Below, piece by piece: positions 25,859 to 34,118 of a stretch of DNA of 53,508 bases. The stretch covers positions 1 to 53,508 of the forward strand of contig CAMKDV010000017.1 of assembly GCA_946411385.1 (NCBI GenBank), given 5' to 3'. Each line of letters begins with the position of its first letter. Position 1 is the stretch's first letter. The position numbers and the translations under genes are program-made. The notes under the pieces are model-generated. The model was not told the origin of the DNA and searched no databases. It saw nothing but the letters and a program-made list of their open reading frames with translations. The DNA is from an uncultured Bacteroidales bacterium. Lineage in GTDB: Bacteria; Bacteroidota; Bacteroidia; Bacteroidales; Paludibacteraceae.

Positions 25859-27770
25859 ATCGGCGTTTCGCCTGTTGTTTCGCCTGCTCGCGGGCTTGTT
25901 TCAGCTGCTCTTGTTGCATCTTCTGCAGCCGTGCCATCAAGCCCGAGGCTTTCGGCTGCTCGCTGCCTTTCTTCTTGGCATAAGCTTCCATCTCGGCAAG
26001 AATCTTCGCATCATCGGTTGTCCAGCGGAAGATCATCGTCTGCATTATTGAGAAGAACAACGCCAGCAGGTAGTAGTAGCTCAATCCGGCTGCATAGTCG
26101 TTGAAAATAAAGAAGAACATCAGCGGCATAAAGTACATCATATATTTCATCATCTTCGCTGAGGGGTCATTGCCCGAAGCCTGCGTCTGCATCATCACGT
26201 AGGTATATGCTATGTTGACGATGGTGAACAGCACGCAGAACAGCGACAGGTGGTCGCCTATGATAGGCAGCGGCGTGCTCCACGACAGGATTGAATCGTA
26301 GGTCGAGAGGTCGTCTGCCCATAGGAACGACTTGCCACGCAGCTCGATAGCCGTGGGGAAGAACCAGAACATAGCCATCACTACCGGCATCTGGAACAGC
26401 ATCGGCAGACAGCCCGACATAGGGCTTACTCCGGCTTTCTGGTACAACGCCATCGTAGCCCTCTGACGCTCCTGTGCCTTCTCTATCGGATATTTCTCGT
26501 TGATCTCGTCAATCTGCGGCTTCAGTACGCGCATCTTGGCGGTCGACTGATAGCTCTTGAATACGAACGGCAGAATGATCAATTTGATCACGATGGTCAT
26601 CAGCAAGATGATCAAGCCTATATGCAGTCCCCACGAGGTGAACAGGTCAAACATCGGGATAACCAGTATCACGTTCACCCACGCTACGATCTTCCAGCCC
26701 AGCGGCACGAGCGATTTCAGATTCAGCTTGTCGGCTGCATCCTTGCCCGCATCGTAAGCCTTGAGCGTATTATAGTGGTTGGGGCCGGTATAGTAGCGCA
26801 TATGAATCGGTTCGCGCAGCGAAAAGTCGAGTGAAGTGGTCGTCTTGTACGATTTCATGTAGCCCGATGCCACGCTTTGCGGTTCGCTCTCCAGTACAGA
26901 ACCGGTAAAACCGTCGTCGGCAATCAGTACCGTCGAGAAGAACTGGTCTTTGTACGCTATCCATTTTATTCTTCCGGCTTCTTTCTTGCGCGCCGACTTG
27001 CCTTCCGACAGTTGCTCTATATCGCCGCCCTGCATCATGTATTGCAGCGTCGAATAGCGCTCCTCGAACTTTCTGCCCTTCTCCTGTTGCGGAATCAGCT
27101 GGTTCCACTGCATCTCTACCGACGTCACGTTCTGCGCCAACACTCTGTCCATGTTGTGCGGCACGATGTCGAAGCCGAACATATAATCGTTAGCCGGCAG
27201 CGTGTACACCATGTCCAGATAGGCATCCTCGTCGTTCGTCTGCAGACGCATCGTCAGCACCGAGTCGTTCAGGATAGGCGTAAAATAGAGGTTGGAAGTG
27301 GTAATAATGCGGTTGTTGGCGGTAATAAGCGTGAACGACAACGACGCTTCCTCGCCCGTGAACAGGCTCAGGTCGTTTATCGTATCGCCATACGCCTTAT
27401 ATTCCTTCAGTTCGGCGCGATAGAGTCGTCCGCCTTTGGTGGTGAACATCAGTCGCACTTTCTCGTTCTCGATCGTCACCAGCTCTTCGATACCGCGTGC
27501 CGACGGGGCAAAATCACCATAAGCCGCCTGCAGACGCTCCTCCAAAGCATCAGCACTCTCTTCTTCTTTCTCAGTAGATGATGAAGACGACGCTTCACTT
27601 ATCGCTGCCGACAGCTGCGTTGCCTCATACTCCATCTGACGCGCCAGCATGATGCTGTCGTTCACTCGCTGACGCTCTGCCAACTCCTCTTTCGACGGAC
27701 GGTTGAGCATCGTAAAGCCCACAATGATGGCGGCAATCAGCAAAAATCCAATCCAAGTATTCTTATCCAT
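25857..27770 (-). CDS. yidC: Membrane protein insertase YidC
   Basis: The product is 637 residues, the long Gram-negative form. An N-terminal anchor (NTWIGFLLIAAIIVGFTML) is followed by a large periplasmic beta domain (about 40-370) and the conserved five-helix insertase core. The core has WGLHIGLIILLMTIVIKLIILPFVFKS, KYPIEKAQERQRATMALYQKAGVSPMSGCLPMLFQMPV and a basic C-terminal tail (KQQAKRR). It inserts inner-membrane proteins alone or with Sec. It is the first gene after the promoter at 27851-27882 and heads the long minus-strand run. Confidence 0.97.
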   Translation of the reverse strand: MDKNTWIGFLLIAAIIVGFTMLNRPSKEELAERQRVNDSIMLARQMEYEATQLSAAISEASSSSSTEKEEESADALEERLQAAYGDFAPSARGIEELVTIENEKVRLMFTTKGGRLYRAELKEYKAYGDTINDLSLFTGEEASLSFTLITANNRIITTSNLYFTPILNDSVLTMRLQTNDEDAYLDMVYTLPANDYMFGFDIVPHNMDRVLAQNVTSVEMQWNQLIPQQEKGRKFEERYSTLQYMMQGGDIEQLSEGKSARKKEAGRIKWIAYKDQFFSTVLIADDGFTGSVLESEPQSVASGYMKSYKTTTSLDFSLREPIHMRYYTGPNHYNTLKAYDAGKDAADKLNLKSLVPLGWKIVAWVNVILVIPMFDLFTSWGLHIGLIILLMTIVIKLIILPFVFKSYQSTAKMRVLKPQIDEINEKYPIEKAQERQRATMALYQKAGVSPMSGCLPMLFQMPVVMAMFWFFPTAIELRGKSFLWADDLSTYDSILSWSTPLPIIGDHLSLFCVLFTIVNIAYTYVMMQTQASGNDPSAKMMKYMMYFMPLMFFFIFNDYAAGLSYYYLLALFFSIMQTMIFRWTTDDAKILAEMEAYAKKKGSEQPKASGLMARLQKMQQEQLKQAREQAKQQAKRR

Positions 27771-27850
27771 TCTTTCTGTATGTTTCGTTTGTTCAGTCTG
27801 TTACGTTCTATTCAAAGTTTCTCGCTCATCCTATAACGCGAAAAAACGTA

Positions 27851-27882
27851 CAAATTTACAAAAATTTTTCGACATTTGCAAA
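27851..27882 (-). promoter_or_regulatory. Bacteroidota-type promoter for yidC and the genes downstream
   Basis: On the minus strand, TTTG (27882-27879), 20 bases, then TAAATTTG (27858-27851). The spacer ends in the TTTTTGTA run shared with other promoters here. It lies 80 bases before the yidC ATG. It is the only consensus promoter found for genes between 27770 and 16790. Confidence 0.8.
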
Positions 27883-28022
27883 TATTTTCCCGTTTTTTTT
27901 GCCTTATTCGGTTTTTTTCTTATTTTATTTTGCAATTGTCATTTTTTTGGCACGATTTTTGTTACTATACGCTGAAAGTATTCCTTTTCGGATGCTTTGT
28001 TACATGCCTAATATCTGACATT

Positions 28023-29267
28023 ATGAACAAACAGCATAATAAATTCTCTCTTAGCGAGATCTGGCTCGATTACCGCGCCGAAATAGTGTTCGGCCTCATC
28101 CTCATCGCAGTGGTGATGGTCAGCACCCGGCTCTCGCAGTTCATTCCCGATAATATATTTGACAATGTTCTGTCGCCTGCGTTTAATATCGCCACGATCA
28201 CGATAGCTTTGTCCGGAGCGTGGATTATTTTCCGCCATGCCGGCGGCACGCGGATGCACAGGTTATGGGGCTATGCACTACTCACTTGGATGATTTGCGA
28301 CTCGGTCTATCTCATCAGCTATCTGCTTGCACCTATGCAGGTTATGAACATGGGCGCCGAACGGCTCACAGACTACGAACTGCTGATCGGCAACCTGCTG
28401 GGATGGGTCATGATCCTTTATCCTACCGAGACGCTTCGTCCAGGATGGCTCAATGCAAAAACCATCCTGTGGCAACTGGTGCCGCTCTTCGTCCTCGCTG
28501 CGCTCGATTATGTGCTGCCCGTCAGTCTGTGGCCTCTGCTGGCGCTCTATCCCTATGTTTGGCTCGTGCTCGTGTTGTCGCATATACGCGCCTATCGCCA
28601 GTGGTGTGAGAACAACTTCTCGTCCATGGACAATATCGACACCCAATGGATTGTCCGCTACTGCATTATGCTCTTCATCATGGGCGCCAATTTCTTCTAC
28701 ATGTGCGTCACCAAAGGGCACGCGCGCGGCTTTACGCAGCAGTGGTTCGTTGTCCTTGTGCTTGCCTACAGCACCGAGCAGATCCTCTTCCGCCGCAATC
28801 CATGGATCGACCAGTCTGACAACAACGAGCAGCCGGACGAAAACCAACCGGCAGCCGTACAGGTTCCCGAGGCCGAAGATGCTTCTCTTGCCGAGACCGT
28901 CCTCCCGGACAAAAATATCCAATTGCTCGAGCAATGGATGACCACACAGAAGCCGTACCTCAATCCCGATCTCAAGCTCATCGACCTGCGCGCGGTGGTG
29001 CCCGTCAACCGCACCTACCTGTCGCAGCTTATCAATACCACCTACGGATGCTCGTTCTATCAGTTCGTCAACCGCTACCGTATCCAAGAGGCCAAACGCC
29101 TGATGAAAGCACATCCCGACATGAAGTTCAACAGGGTGGCATCGCTCTCCGGATTCTCCTCCTACACCGTCTTCACGCGCATCTTTTTGCGCGAAACTGG
29201 CGTCACTCCCGCCGACTGGCTGACGCAATCCTCAACGGACACCCCCGAAGGGGATTTTGTCGGGTAG
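28023..29267 (+). CDS. Membrane-anchored AraC-family transcriptional regulator
   Basis: The product is 414 residues from ATG 28023 (MNKQHNKFSLSEIWLDY). The frame opens earlier at 27876, but that extension overlaps the yidC promoter region and has unusual composition. Six or seven hydrophobic segments fill about 20-255. A charged, Glu/Pro-rich linker (about 265-300) joins them to an AraC-type double helix-turn-helix at about 305-410: LIDLRAVVPVNRTYLSQLINTTYG and FNRVASLSGFSSYTVFTRIFLRETGVTPADW. It probably senses a membrane or extracytoplasmic signal and acts on DNA from the membrane. Targets are unknown, and divergent yidC is the nearest gene. A weak promoter match (TTTG 27929, GATTTTTG 27954) precedes it. 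Confidence 0.82.
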   Translation: MNKQHNKFSLSEIWLDYRAEIVFGLILIAVVMVSTRLSQFIPDNIFDNVLSPAFNIATITIALSGAWIIFRHAGGTRMHRLWGYALLTWMICDSVYLISYLLAPMQVMNMGAERLTDYELLIGNLLGWVMILYPTETLRPGWLNAKTILWQLVPLFVLAALDYVLPVSLWPLLALYPYVWLVLVLSHIRAYRQWCENNFSSMDNIDTQWIVRYCIMLFIMGANFFYMCVTKGHARGFTQQWFVVLVLAYSTEQILFRRNPWIDQSDNNEQPDENQPAAVQVPEAEDASLAETVLPDKNIQLLEQWMTTQKPYLNPDLKLIDLRAVVPVNRTYLSQLINTTYGCSFYQFVNRYRIQEAKRLMKAHPDMKFNRVASLSGFSSYTVFTRIFLRETGVTPADWLTQSSTDTPEGDFVG

Positions 29268-29309
29268 ATATGACATTTGCAAAAATATCGGAAAAAAACG
29301 TCAGAAATA

Positions 29310-29341
29310 TTTGCAATAACCAGTTTTTTTTTGTACCTTTG
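29310..29341 (+). promoter_or_regulatory. Bacteroidota-type promoter of the rpmB operon
   Basis: TTTG at 29310-29313, 20 bases, then TACCTTTG at 29334-29341, an exact match. The leader to rpmB is about 110 bases. It contains a small hairpin (TCCCGT 29402-29407, ACGGGA 29413-29418) followed by TGCTTTT. This could be an attenuator or r-protein binding site, but that is speculative. Confidence 0.8.
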
Positions 29342-29455
29342 TACGATTTTTCGCGCATAATGCGCAGTAGTGTGTGTTTAGAGGTATTTAGGGGAAGTGT
29401 GTCCCGTTGCTGACGGGATGCTTTTGTTGCGAAGAAATTTAAAATATATAATACA

Positions 29456-29695
29456 ATGTCAAAGATTTGTCAAATTACAGGCAAGAAAGCCATGGGTGGA
29501 TGCAATGTGTCTCACTCGAAGCGCCATACAAAGCGCACCTTCGATGTGAACCTCTTCCACCGTAAGTTCTACTGGGTAGAACAGGATTGCTGGATTCAGC
29601 TGAACGTGAGTGCGGCTGGTCTACGTACTATTAACAAAATCGGTCTGGATGCTGCTCTCAAGCAAGCCGCCGAAAAGGGTTACCTTTACAAGTAA
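29456..29695 (+). CDS. rpmB: 50S ribosomal protein bL28
   Basis: The product is 79 residues. [22 protein letters not shown] is the classic bL28 start, with [15 protein letters not shown] and [18 protein letters not shown] following. It is a component of the large ribosomal subunit. It is first in an operon with rpmG (12-base gap) and the DUF4295 gene. Confidence 0.97.
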   Translation: MSKICQITGKKAMGGCNVSHSKRHTKRTFDVNLFHRKFYWVEQDCWIQLNVSAAGLRTINKIGLDAALKQAAEKGYLYK

Positions 29696-29707
29696 GGAGG
29701 ATTCATT

Positions 29708-29896
29708 ATGGCAAAGAAAACAAAAGAAGCCCGCGTTCAAGTTATCCTTGAGTGCACCGAGCAAAAGAACAGTGGTGTGGCCGGCATGAGCCGTTATATC
29801 ACCACCAAGAACCGTAAGAATACTCCTGACCGCCTCGAGCTCAAGAAGTATAACCCGTATCTGAAACGCTACACCATCCACAAAGAGATTAAGTAA
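29708..29896 (+). CDS. rpmG: 50S ribosomal protein bL33
   Basis: The product is 62 residues. [18 protein letters not shown], the [21 protein letters not shown] block and RYTIHKEIK match bL33. The zinc-binding Cys pairs of the C+ form are absent, with one Cys only (LECTE), so it is a C- type protein. A GGAGG-like stretch (AAGGAGGATTCATT) precedes the ATG, unusual for this phylum, where Shine-Dalgarno signals are weak. Confidence 0.96.
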   Translation: MAKKTKEARVQVILECTEQKNSGVAGMSRYITTKNRKNTPDRLELKKYNPYLKRYTIHKEIK

Positions 29897-29932
29897 TCTC
29901 GGCTGATGTACTAAACTAAAGGAGATTAAACA

Positions 29933-30085
29933 ATGGCAAAGAAAGCGGTTGCAACACTTCACACCGGCAACGCCGGACGTAACCACACGAAGTGCATCAA
30001 GATGGTGAAAAGCCCGAAGACGGGTGCTTACATCTTCCAAGAGGAGATCGTAGAAAACGAGAAAGTTCAGGAGTTCTTCAAATAA
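29933..30085 (+). CDS. DUF4295 small basic protein of the rpmB-rpmG operon
   Basis: The product is 50 residues: MAKKAVATLHTGNAGRNHTK, then CIKMVKSPKTGAYIFQEEIV and a C-terminal VQEFFK. This is the DUF4295 family, found in Bacteroidota directly after rpmB-rpmG and presumed to be ribosome-associated. The ATG is preceded by AAAGGAGATTAAACA. In many relatives ftsY follows. Here the operon ends with a terminator instead. Confidence 0.9.
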   Translation: MAKKAVATLHTGNAGRNHTKCIKMVKSPKTGAYIFQEEIVENEKVQEFFK

Positions 30086-30143
30086 TCCGAACAACCTACA
30101 GTTCTGCCGGAACATCCGTTCCACATCGCAGAACCACACAACA

Positions 30144-30170
30144 AAGCCTCGCTCAATAGCGAGGCTTTTT
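30144..30170 (+). terminator. Intrinsic terminator of the rpmB operon
   Basis: AAGCCTCGCT (30144-30153) pairs perfectly with AGCGAGGCTT (30158-30167) around loop CAAT, followed by a T run. The convergent gene ends at 30222, so it may act in both directions. Confidence 0.92.
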
Positions 30171-30221
30171 GTATGTCCTTATGTCCTGTGCCCGACAATT
30201 ATGATGTCGGTTTTTCCCCTC

Positions 30222-31148
30222 TCACACCTTGAACTGCAAGGCGTGATGGATGCAATGCACCTCGCAGGGACCCATGATCTGGTTCAGGATGCCGTCGCCC
30301 TCGAAGAGCAGGTACTCGGGCGTGTCAAGCCGGATATCTTTGCCCGTGAAGGCGTGGATGAACGGCAGGTCGGTCAGTCGGCCGTTGAACAGGTTAGGCA
30401 GCGCCTTGATGATCTGCTTGAGCGTAGGCTTGCATACGAACATCGCGTGGAAGATACCATCCTGAGGATCTGCCTCAGGGTTCTGGCGTATGCCGCCGCC
30501 CGAATACGGACCATTGCCTATGTTCATCGTGAATAGCGGTTTGCTAACCAGTAACCTGCCATCCACAAGCAAGTCCATCGGGATAGGTTTTTGCGCCCAG
30601 ATAGCCGCCAGCAGGCCGAACAGGTAGTTCACGTGATGCGAACCGATATATGCTTTGAGTTTCTCGGCAAGCTTGCAACACAGCGGGTCTACACCGAAAC
30701 CTACCGAGTTGATAAAATACCTGTGGTGCTCTATATGGTTGCGCCAATAGGTTACGCATCCTACATCCAGCGGATGCCCCGTACCGTTCAAGAACCGCTC
30801 GATGGAATCTTTGTAGTTCTTGGTCAGGCCCCAGTAGCGTCCCCAGTCGTTGCCCGTACCGCGAGGCATCAGGCCCAACTTGAGGTGCTGCCTGCGCTCG
30901 GGAGCGATGTTCGCACGCATCAGGCCGTTCAAGGTCTCCGATAGCGTGCCGTCGCCGCCTATTACGAGAATCTCGTCACAGCGATAGTCCTCCACCAGTT
31001 CGCGCGCCAGCTCGATGGCGTGCGCAGCATACCGCGTCACACGGTACTCGTAGGGTATATTTCTGTCTCGCAGCAAATTCCATAAGTACATTCGCTGCCT
31101 GCGATAGGCTCTCTTGCCTGATTTGGGATTGATGATTACTCCAAGCAT
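30222..31148 (-). CDS. Diacylglycerol kinase-family lipid kinase (DagK/YegS-like)
   Basis: The product is 308 residues. The catalytic-domain signature GGDGTLSE is at about 65-72, preceded by INPKSGK and followed by PRGTGNDWGR, the family's nucleotide/substrate motif. The C-terminal beta-sandwich includes NGPYSGGGIRQNPEADPQDG. It phosphorylates diacylglycerol or a related lipid alcohol at the inner membrane. The actual substrate is unknown. It starts 13 bases after the MurU-like gene. Confidence 0.88.
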   Translation of the reverse strand: MLGVIINPKSGKRAYRRQRMYLWNLLRDRNIPYEYRVTRYAAHAIELARELVEDYRCDEILVIGGDGTLSETLNGLMRANIAPERRQHLKLGLMPRGTGNDWGRYWGLTKNYKDSIERFLNGTGHPLDVGCVTYWRNHIEHHRYFINSVGFGVDPLCCKLAEKLKAYIGSHHVNYLFGLLAAIWAQKPIPMDLLVDGRLLVSKPLFTMNIGNGPYSGGGIRQNPEADPQDGIFHAMFVCKPTLKQIIKALPNLFNGRLTDLPFIHAFTGKDIRLDTPEYLLFEGDGILNQIMGPCEVHCIHHALQFKV

Positions 31149-31160
31149 TAGATTTCGTTT

Positions 31161-31922
31161 TTAGGTCAACAATTGTTCTGCAAACCTCTCGGCTTGCTCC
31201 AGTTGGTCGATCTTCCCCACATCCATCATCCTATACTGATAAGGTACGTACGCGCGTACGCGACCTGTGTTTTCTGCTACGATCTTCAGATATACATCTA
31301 TCATCGAGAATTTGTCCCGCCCGAAGTCCTCGCGTGCCTTTTGCAGCATCTCGAAGAATGTCGGCGACACGATCTGCATTCCCGAGAATGCCATCGGCAC
31401 CATGTCTGCCACCTCTTCCTTGCTCAGCCCTGCCGGTCGCATCTCGCCTGTCTGACGGTTGGTCCAGCCGCGCAGCACCCCTTCGCCGTCGAAGAGCAGG
31501 TAGCGTTGCGTCTGCCGGTCGCTCACCACCACGGTAGCCAAGTCGTCCGCCTTGTGCGCCGCCATAAGCGCCTTGATGTCGATATTAGATAGGATATCCA
31601 CATTGCACACCAGCACCGGCTCATCCATGCCCAGCAGCGGTGCTGCTTTCAGCAGTCCCCCACCCGTCTCCAGCAAGGCTTCGCGCTCGTCGCTCACCTG
31701 AATGTGGCAGCCAAAACCGTCATGATCCTTCAGGTAGTCGATGATCTGCTGACCCAGATGGTGGATGTTCACCACGATATCCGTCACACCGGCAGCCGCC
31801 AACTGCTCCACCTGCCATTGAAGCAAGGTCTTGCCTGCCAACGGCAGCAAGGCTTTCGGTATTCTGTCAGTCAGCGGTTTGAGCCGTGTGCCCAACCCCG
31901 CCGCAAAGATCATCCCTTTCAT
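31161..31922 (-). CDS. Nucleotidyltransferase, MurU-like (sugar-1-phosphate nucleotidyltransferase)
   Basis: The product is 253 residues from ATG 31922 (MKGMIFAAGLGTRLKPLTDRIPKALLPLAG). A TTG reading starts at 31928. The NTP-binding G-x-G-T-R-L motif and LLQWQVEQLAAAGVTDIVVNIHHL match MurNAc-1-P uridylyltransferase (MurU) and mannose-1-P guanylyltransferases. The neighbouring AmgK-like kinase favours MurU: kinase plus MurU converts MurNAc to UDP-MurNAc in cell-wall recycling. The ATG sits within the end of a GATTGAC repeat tract. Confidence 0.8.
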   Translation of the reverse strand: MKGMIFAAGLGTRLKPLTDRIPKALLPLAGKTLLQWQVEQLAAAGVTDIVVNIHHLGQQIIDYLKDHDGFGCHIQVSDEREALLETGGGLLKAAPLLGMDEPVLVCNVDILSNIDIKALMAAHKADDLATVVVSDRQTQRYLLFDGEGVLRGWTNRQTGEMRPAGLSKEEVADMVPMAFSGMQIVSPTFFEMLQKAREDFGRDKFSMIDVYLKIVAENTGRVRAYVPYQYRMMDVGKIDQLEQAERFAEQLLT

Positions 31923-31965
31923 TGACAATTGACAATTTACGATTGACGATTGATTGACGATTTAC
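31921..31965 (-). repeat. GATTGAC/AATTGTC tract between the AmgK-RapZ and MurU-like genes
   Basis: The plus strand reads ATTGACAATTGACAATTTAC, then GATTGACGATTGATTGACG, then ATTTAC. It covers the last codon of the upstream gene and touches the next ATG (31922). It has the same motif as 25811-25858. Confidence 0.9.
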
Positions 31966-33428
31966 TTCTCCGGCAATATGCGTTCGATGTTCTGCTCACG
32001 ATGGATCAGTTGTATCTTCACGCCGAACTTGGTGTTCAGATGTTCCGCCATCTTTTCGGCGGCATATACCGATCGGTGCTGACCGCCCGTACAGCCGAAG
32101 CAGACCTGCAGGTTACGGAAGCCGCGGTCGATATAGCGCTTCACGCTGGCATCCACCAGCTTGTATGCCGACTCCAGGAACGGCAGTATCTCGCCGTCTT
32201 GCTCCAGGAACTTAATCACCGGCTCGTCCATGCCCGTGAAATAGGTGTAGCGCTCGTACTTGCCCGGGTTGTTCACCGCACGGCAGTCGAATACAAATCC
32301 GCCGCCGTTGCCGCTGTCGTCGGCAGGGATACCTTTCTTGTACGAGAACGAATAGACCTTGACTACCAGCGGCTTGCGCACGCTCACCTCCTTGAACTGC
32401 TGCATCTCGGTCATGTCGTGCAGCACCTCTATCAGGTACGGGTAATCCTCTGCGGCATCCTTCAGCAAGTGACGGAGGTTCTCTATCGCAAACGGTATCG
32501 ACTGCAAGAAATGCGGCTTTTTCTCAAAATATCCGCGGAAACCGTACGCACCCAACACCTGCATCGTGCGGAACAGCACAAAATGCTTCAGCATGTGGTA
32601 GAACTCCTCCTTGTCCACAGGCATATATTTCTGCAGCTCATCCAGGTAATCCTCAATCAGCTCGTGGCGCAGCTCGTCGTGGAAATTGGCTTTTGCCTGC
32701 CATAGGAACGAAGCTACGTCATAATATACCGGTCCACGGCGGCCGCCTTGGAAGTCTATAAAGAATGGCACAAGCTCATCGGGATTCTCGCGCGAGGGAG
32801 CCACCATCACGTTCCGGCTCTGGAAGTCGCGGTACATGAAGGCGTTCATCTTCTTCTGCTGCAGCAAGATATACGCCATTCGCTCAAACTCGTTCTCCAG
32901 CCGGTCTTCCTGGTACTCCAGTCCTGTCGCTTTCAGGAAGCAGTATTTGAAGTAGTTCAGGTCCCATCGTATACTGCGCAGGTTGAACTCGGGCTGGGGA
33001 TAGCACACGTTGAAGTCGAAATCATCCGCTCCCACCACTTGAAACCGCGCCAAAGCCCTTACCGTCTTGCGCAGCATCACTTTCTCGCTTTCGCAGAACA
33101 CGCCCGTCTTACGGCCTTCGGCTATATAGTTGAATAGCAAGGTGTCACCCAGATCCTCCTGAACGTAGGTCATCTCGTCGTCGCTCACCGCCAGCACCTT
33201 CGGTACGTTCAGCCCCTGCTTGCCGAAATGCTCCGCCATATAGAGGAAGGCGTGGTTCTCGTCACGCGATGTTCCCTGCACGCCGATCAACGACACGCGA
33301 GGCTCCTCCGGCGTTGCCGGTTCCGAATAGATGCGATAGTAACGACGGTTGCTGCCGGAGGCGGTCAACGCCACTTGCTCACCGGCTTTCTTGCCCGTTG
33401 CCTTCAGAAATAGTTGTGATAATAGCAT
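31962..33428 (-). CDS. Sugar kinase of the aminoglycoside-phosphotransferase fold (AmgK-like) fused to a RapZ C-terminal domain
   Basis: The product is 488 residues from ATG 33428. The N-terminal about 330 residues form an APH-type kinase: GSNRRYYRI at the P-loop, FMYRDFQSRNVMV as the catalytic loop (Brenner motif with Tyr in place of His) and FIDFQGGRRGPVYYDVASFLWQAKA with the metal Asp. Residues about 345-488 match the RapZ C-terminal domain: SFSYKKGIPAD, FVFDCRAVNNPG and CFGCTGGQHRSVYAAE. AmgK phosphorylates MurNAc/GlcNAc at C1. RapZ senses GlcN6P and binds RNA in enterobacteria. The Walker-A kinase half of RapZ is absent. The gene is followed by a MurU-like gene, pointing to peptidoglycan-sugar recycling. 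Confidence 0.85.
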   Translation of the reverse strand: MLLSQLFLKATGKKAGEQVALTASGSNRRYYRIYSEPATPEEPRVSLIGVQGTSRDENHAFLYMAEHFGKQGLNVPKVLAVSDDEMTYVQEDLGDTLLFNYIAEGRKTGVFCESEKVMLRKTVRALARFQVVGADDFDFNVCYPQPEFNLRSIRWDLNYFKYCFLKATGLEYQEDRLENEFERMAYILLQQKKMNAFMYRDFQSRNVMVAPSRENPDELVPFFIDFQGGRRGPVYYDVASFLWQAKANFHDELRHELIEDYLDELQKYMPVDKEEFYHMLKHFVLFRTMQVLGAYGFRGYFEKKPHFLQSIPFAIENLRHLLKDAAEDYPYLIEVLHDMTEMQQFKEVSVRKPLVVKVYSFSYKKGIPADDSGNGGGFVFDCRAVNNPGKYERYTYFTGMDEPVIKFLEQDGEILPFLESAYKLVDASVKRYIDRGFRNLQVCFGCTGGQHRSVYAAEKMAEHLNTKFGVKIQLIHREQNIERILPEK

Positions 33429-33469
33429 CAAAGATAGTATCTATTTATATTAAATTTGACAAAAACATA

Positions 33470-33501
33470 CAAAATTACAAAAAATTTTTCAAATTTGCAA
33501 A
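33470..33501 (-). promoter_or_regulatory. Bacteroidota-type promoter of the AmgK-RapZ operon
   Basis: On the minus strand, TTTG (33501-33498), 20 bases, then TAATTTTG (33477-33470), about 40 bases before the ATG at 33428. It lies back to back with the riboswitch promoter, the -33 boxes being 5 bases apart. Confidence 0.75.
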
Positions 33502-33506
33502 TAATT

Positions 33507-33538
33507 CTTGCATATTTCATAAAAAAATTGTACCTTTG
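33507..33538 (+). promoter_or_regulatory. Bacteroidota-type promoter of the cobalamin-riboswitch transcript
   Basis: CTTG at 33507-33510, 20 bases, then TACCTTTG at 33531-33538. Transcription should start near 33545, just before the aptamer. Confidence 0.75.
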
Positions 33539-33551
33539 CACCGCAAAACGA

Positions 33552-33722
33552 AATCAGGTTCCTTTTGGCGGCACTATCTGCCAAGGATTAAAAGGGAAAC
33601 CGGTGAGAGTCCGGTACAGACCCGCTGCTGTAAGTTCCGTTAACGGCTTCACAACATGTCATTGCTTCTTCTGCCAAGTGAGAAGACGTGAAGTTCGGGA
33701 ATAAGTCAGAAGACCTGCCTGC
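33552..33722 (+). ncRNA. Cobalamin (adenosylcobalamin-type) riboswitch
   Basis: The conserved blocks appear in order: AGGTTCC, AAAAGGGAAACCGGTGAG, GAGTCCGGTACAGACCCGC, TGCTGTAAG, CCAAGTGAGAAGA, TTCGGGAATAAGTCAG and AAGACCTGCC. These match the B12-box and kissing-loop architecture of the AdoCbl riboswitch class, which turns expression off when cobalamin is plentiful. The controlled gene on the same strand is the DUF4465 lipoprotein at 34119. About 400 bases of structured leader lie between them. Confidence 0.93.
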
Positions 33723-33834
33723 ACGCGTTCGGCAACGCGGTCGCACGGATGGAGCCCTGCTCCAAAAAAAGCGACGCGTGCCTCCGCTTCCCCCACCACA
33801 AACAGCCTACGGCTTGGTTTGCGTCGGGGACCCC
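33721..33834 (+). repeat. Copy A of a two-hairpin structured repeat element
   Basis: An outer stem GCACGCGT (33721-33728) / ACGCGTGC (33774-33781) encloses GGAGC-CCT-GCTCC. It directly abuts a 54-bp palindromic block, 33781-33834, containing CACAAACAGCC TAC GGCTTGGTTTG and ending CGGGGACCCC. The 54-bp block matches the reverse complement of 45149-45202 at 51 of 54 positions. It is in the leader between riboswitch and gene. Confidence 0.85.
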
Positions 33835-33863
33835 AAAATAGGGAGAACCCTAAGGGGAGAGCG

Positions 33864-33956
33864 ATGACGCGATTTCGACGTTCACATGGCTTTCGAGGAC
33901 TAAAGCAGAGCGTAACATCTTTTTATCAGGCAGGCATGAATACTATACGGGAGTAG
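33864..33956 (+). CDS. Possible 30-residue leader peptide in the cobalamin leader
   Basis: ATG 33864 is preceded by a good Shine-Dalgarno-like run (AAGGGGAGAGCG) and encodes a basic, Arg-rich peptide beginning MTRFRRSHGFRG and ending at TAG 33956. It stops 36 bases before an intrinsic terminator. A short open frame of this size can arise by chance, so this is a candidate only. It may matter if translation influences the terminator. Confidence 0.25.
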   Translation: MTRFRRSHGFRGLKQSVTSFYQAGMNTIRE

Positions 33957-33992
33957 TAGGTATACTGCACGACGAATGATACGTACCTCGAT

Positions 33993-34024
33993 AAGCCATG
34001 TGCGCGGTGCACAAGGGCTTTTTT
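33993..34024 (+). terminator. Intrinsic terminator in the leader upstream of the DUF4465 gene
   Basis: AAGCC-a-TGTGC (33993-34003), loop GCGGT, GCACA-ag-GGCTT (34009-34020), then TTTT. It is placed after the riboswitch and before the coding region, so it may be the expression platform or define a separate short RNA. Confidence 0.7.
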
Positions 34025-34118
34025 GTTTGTGCTTGTTGCAATACGCACGACGCCAAAACGCCCCGACCAACGATGTAAACAAACAACTAACAAACAAACT
34101 ATAAATCAATAAAACAAA

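Noticed and set aside
27876..28022. N-terminal extension of the AraC-type regulator
   Set aside because: It is a Phe/Cys-rich translation of AT-rich DNA overlapping the yidC promoter. ATG 28023 gives a normal start.
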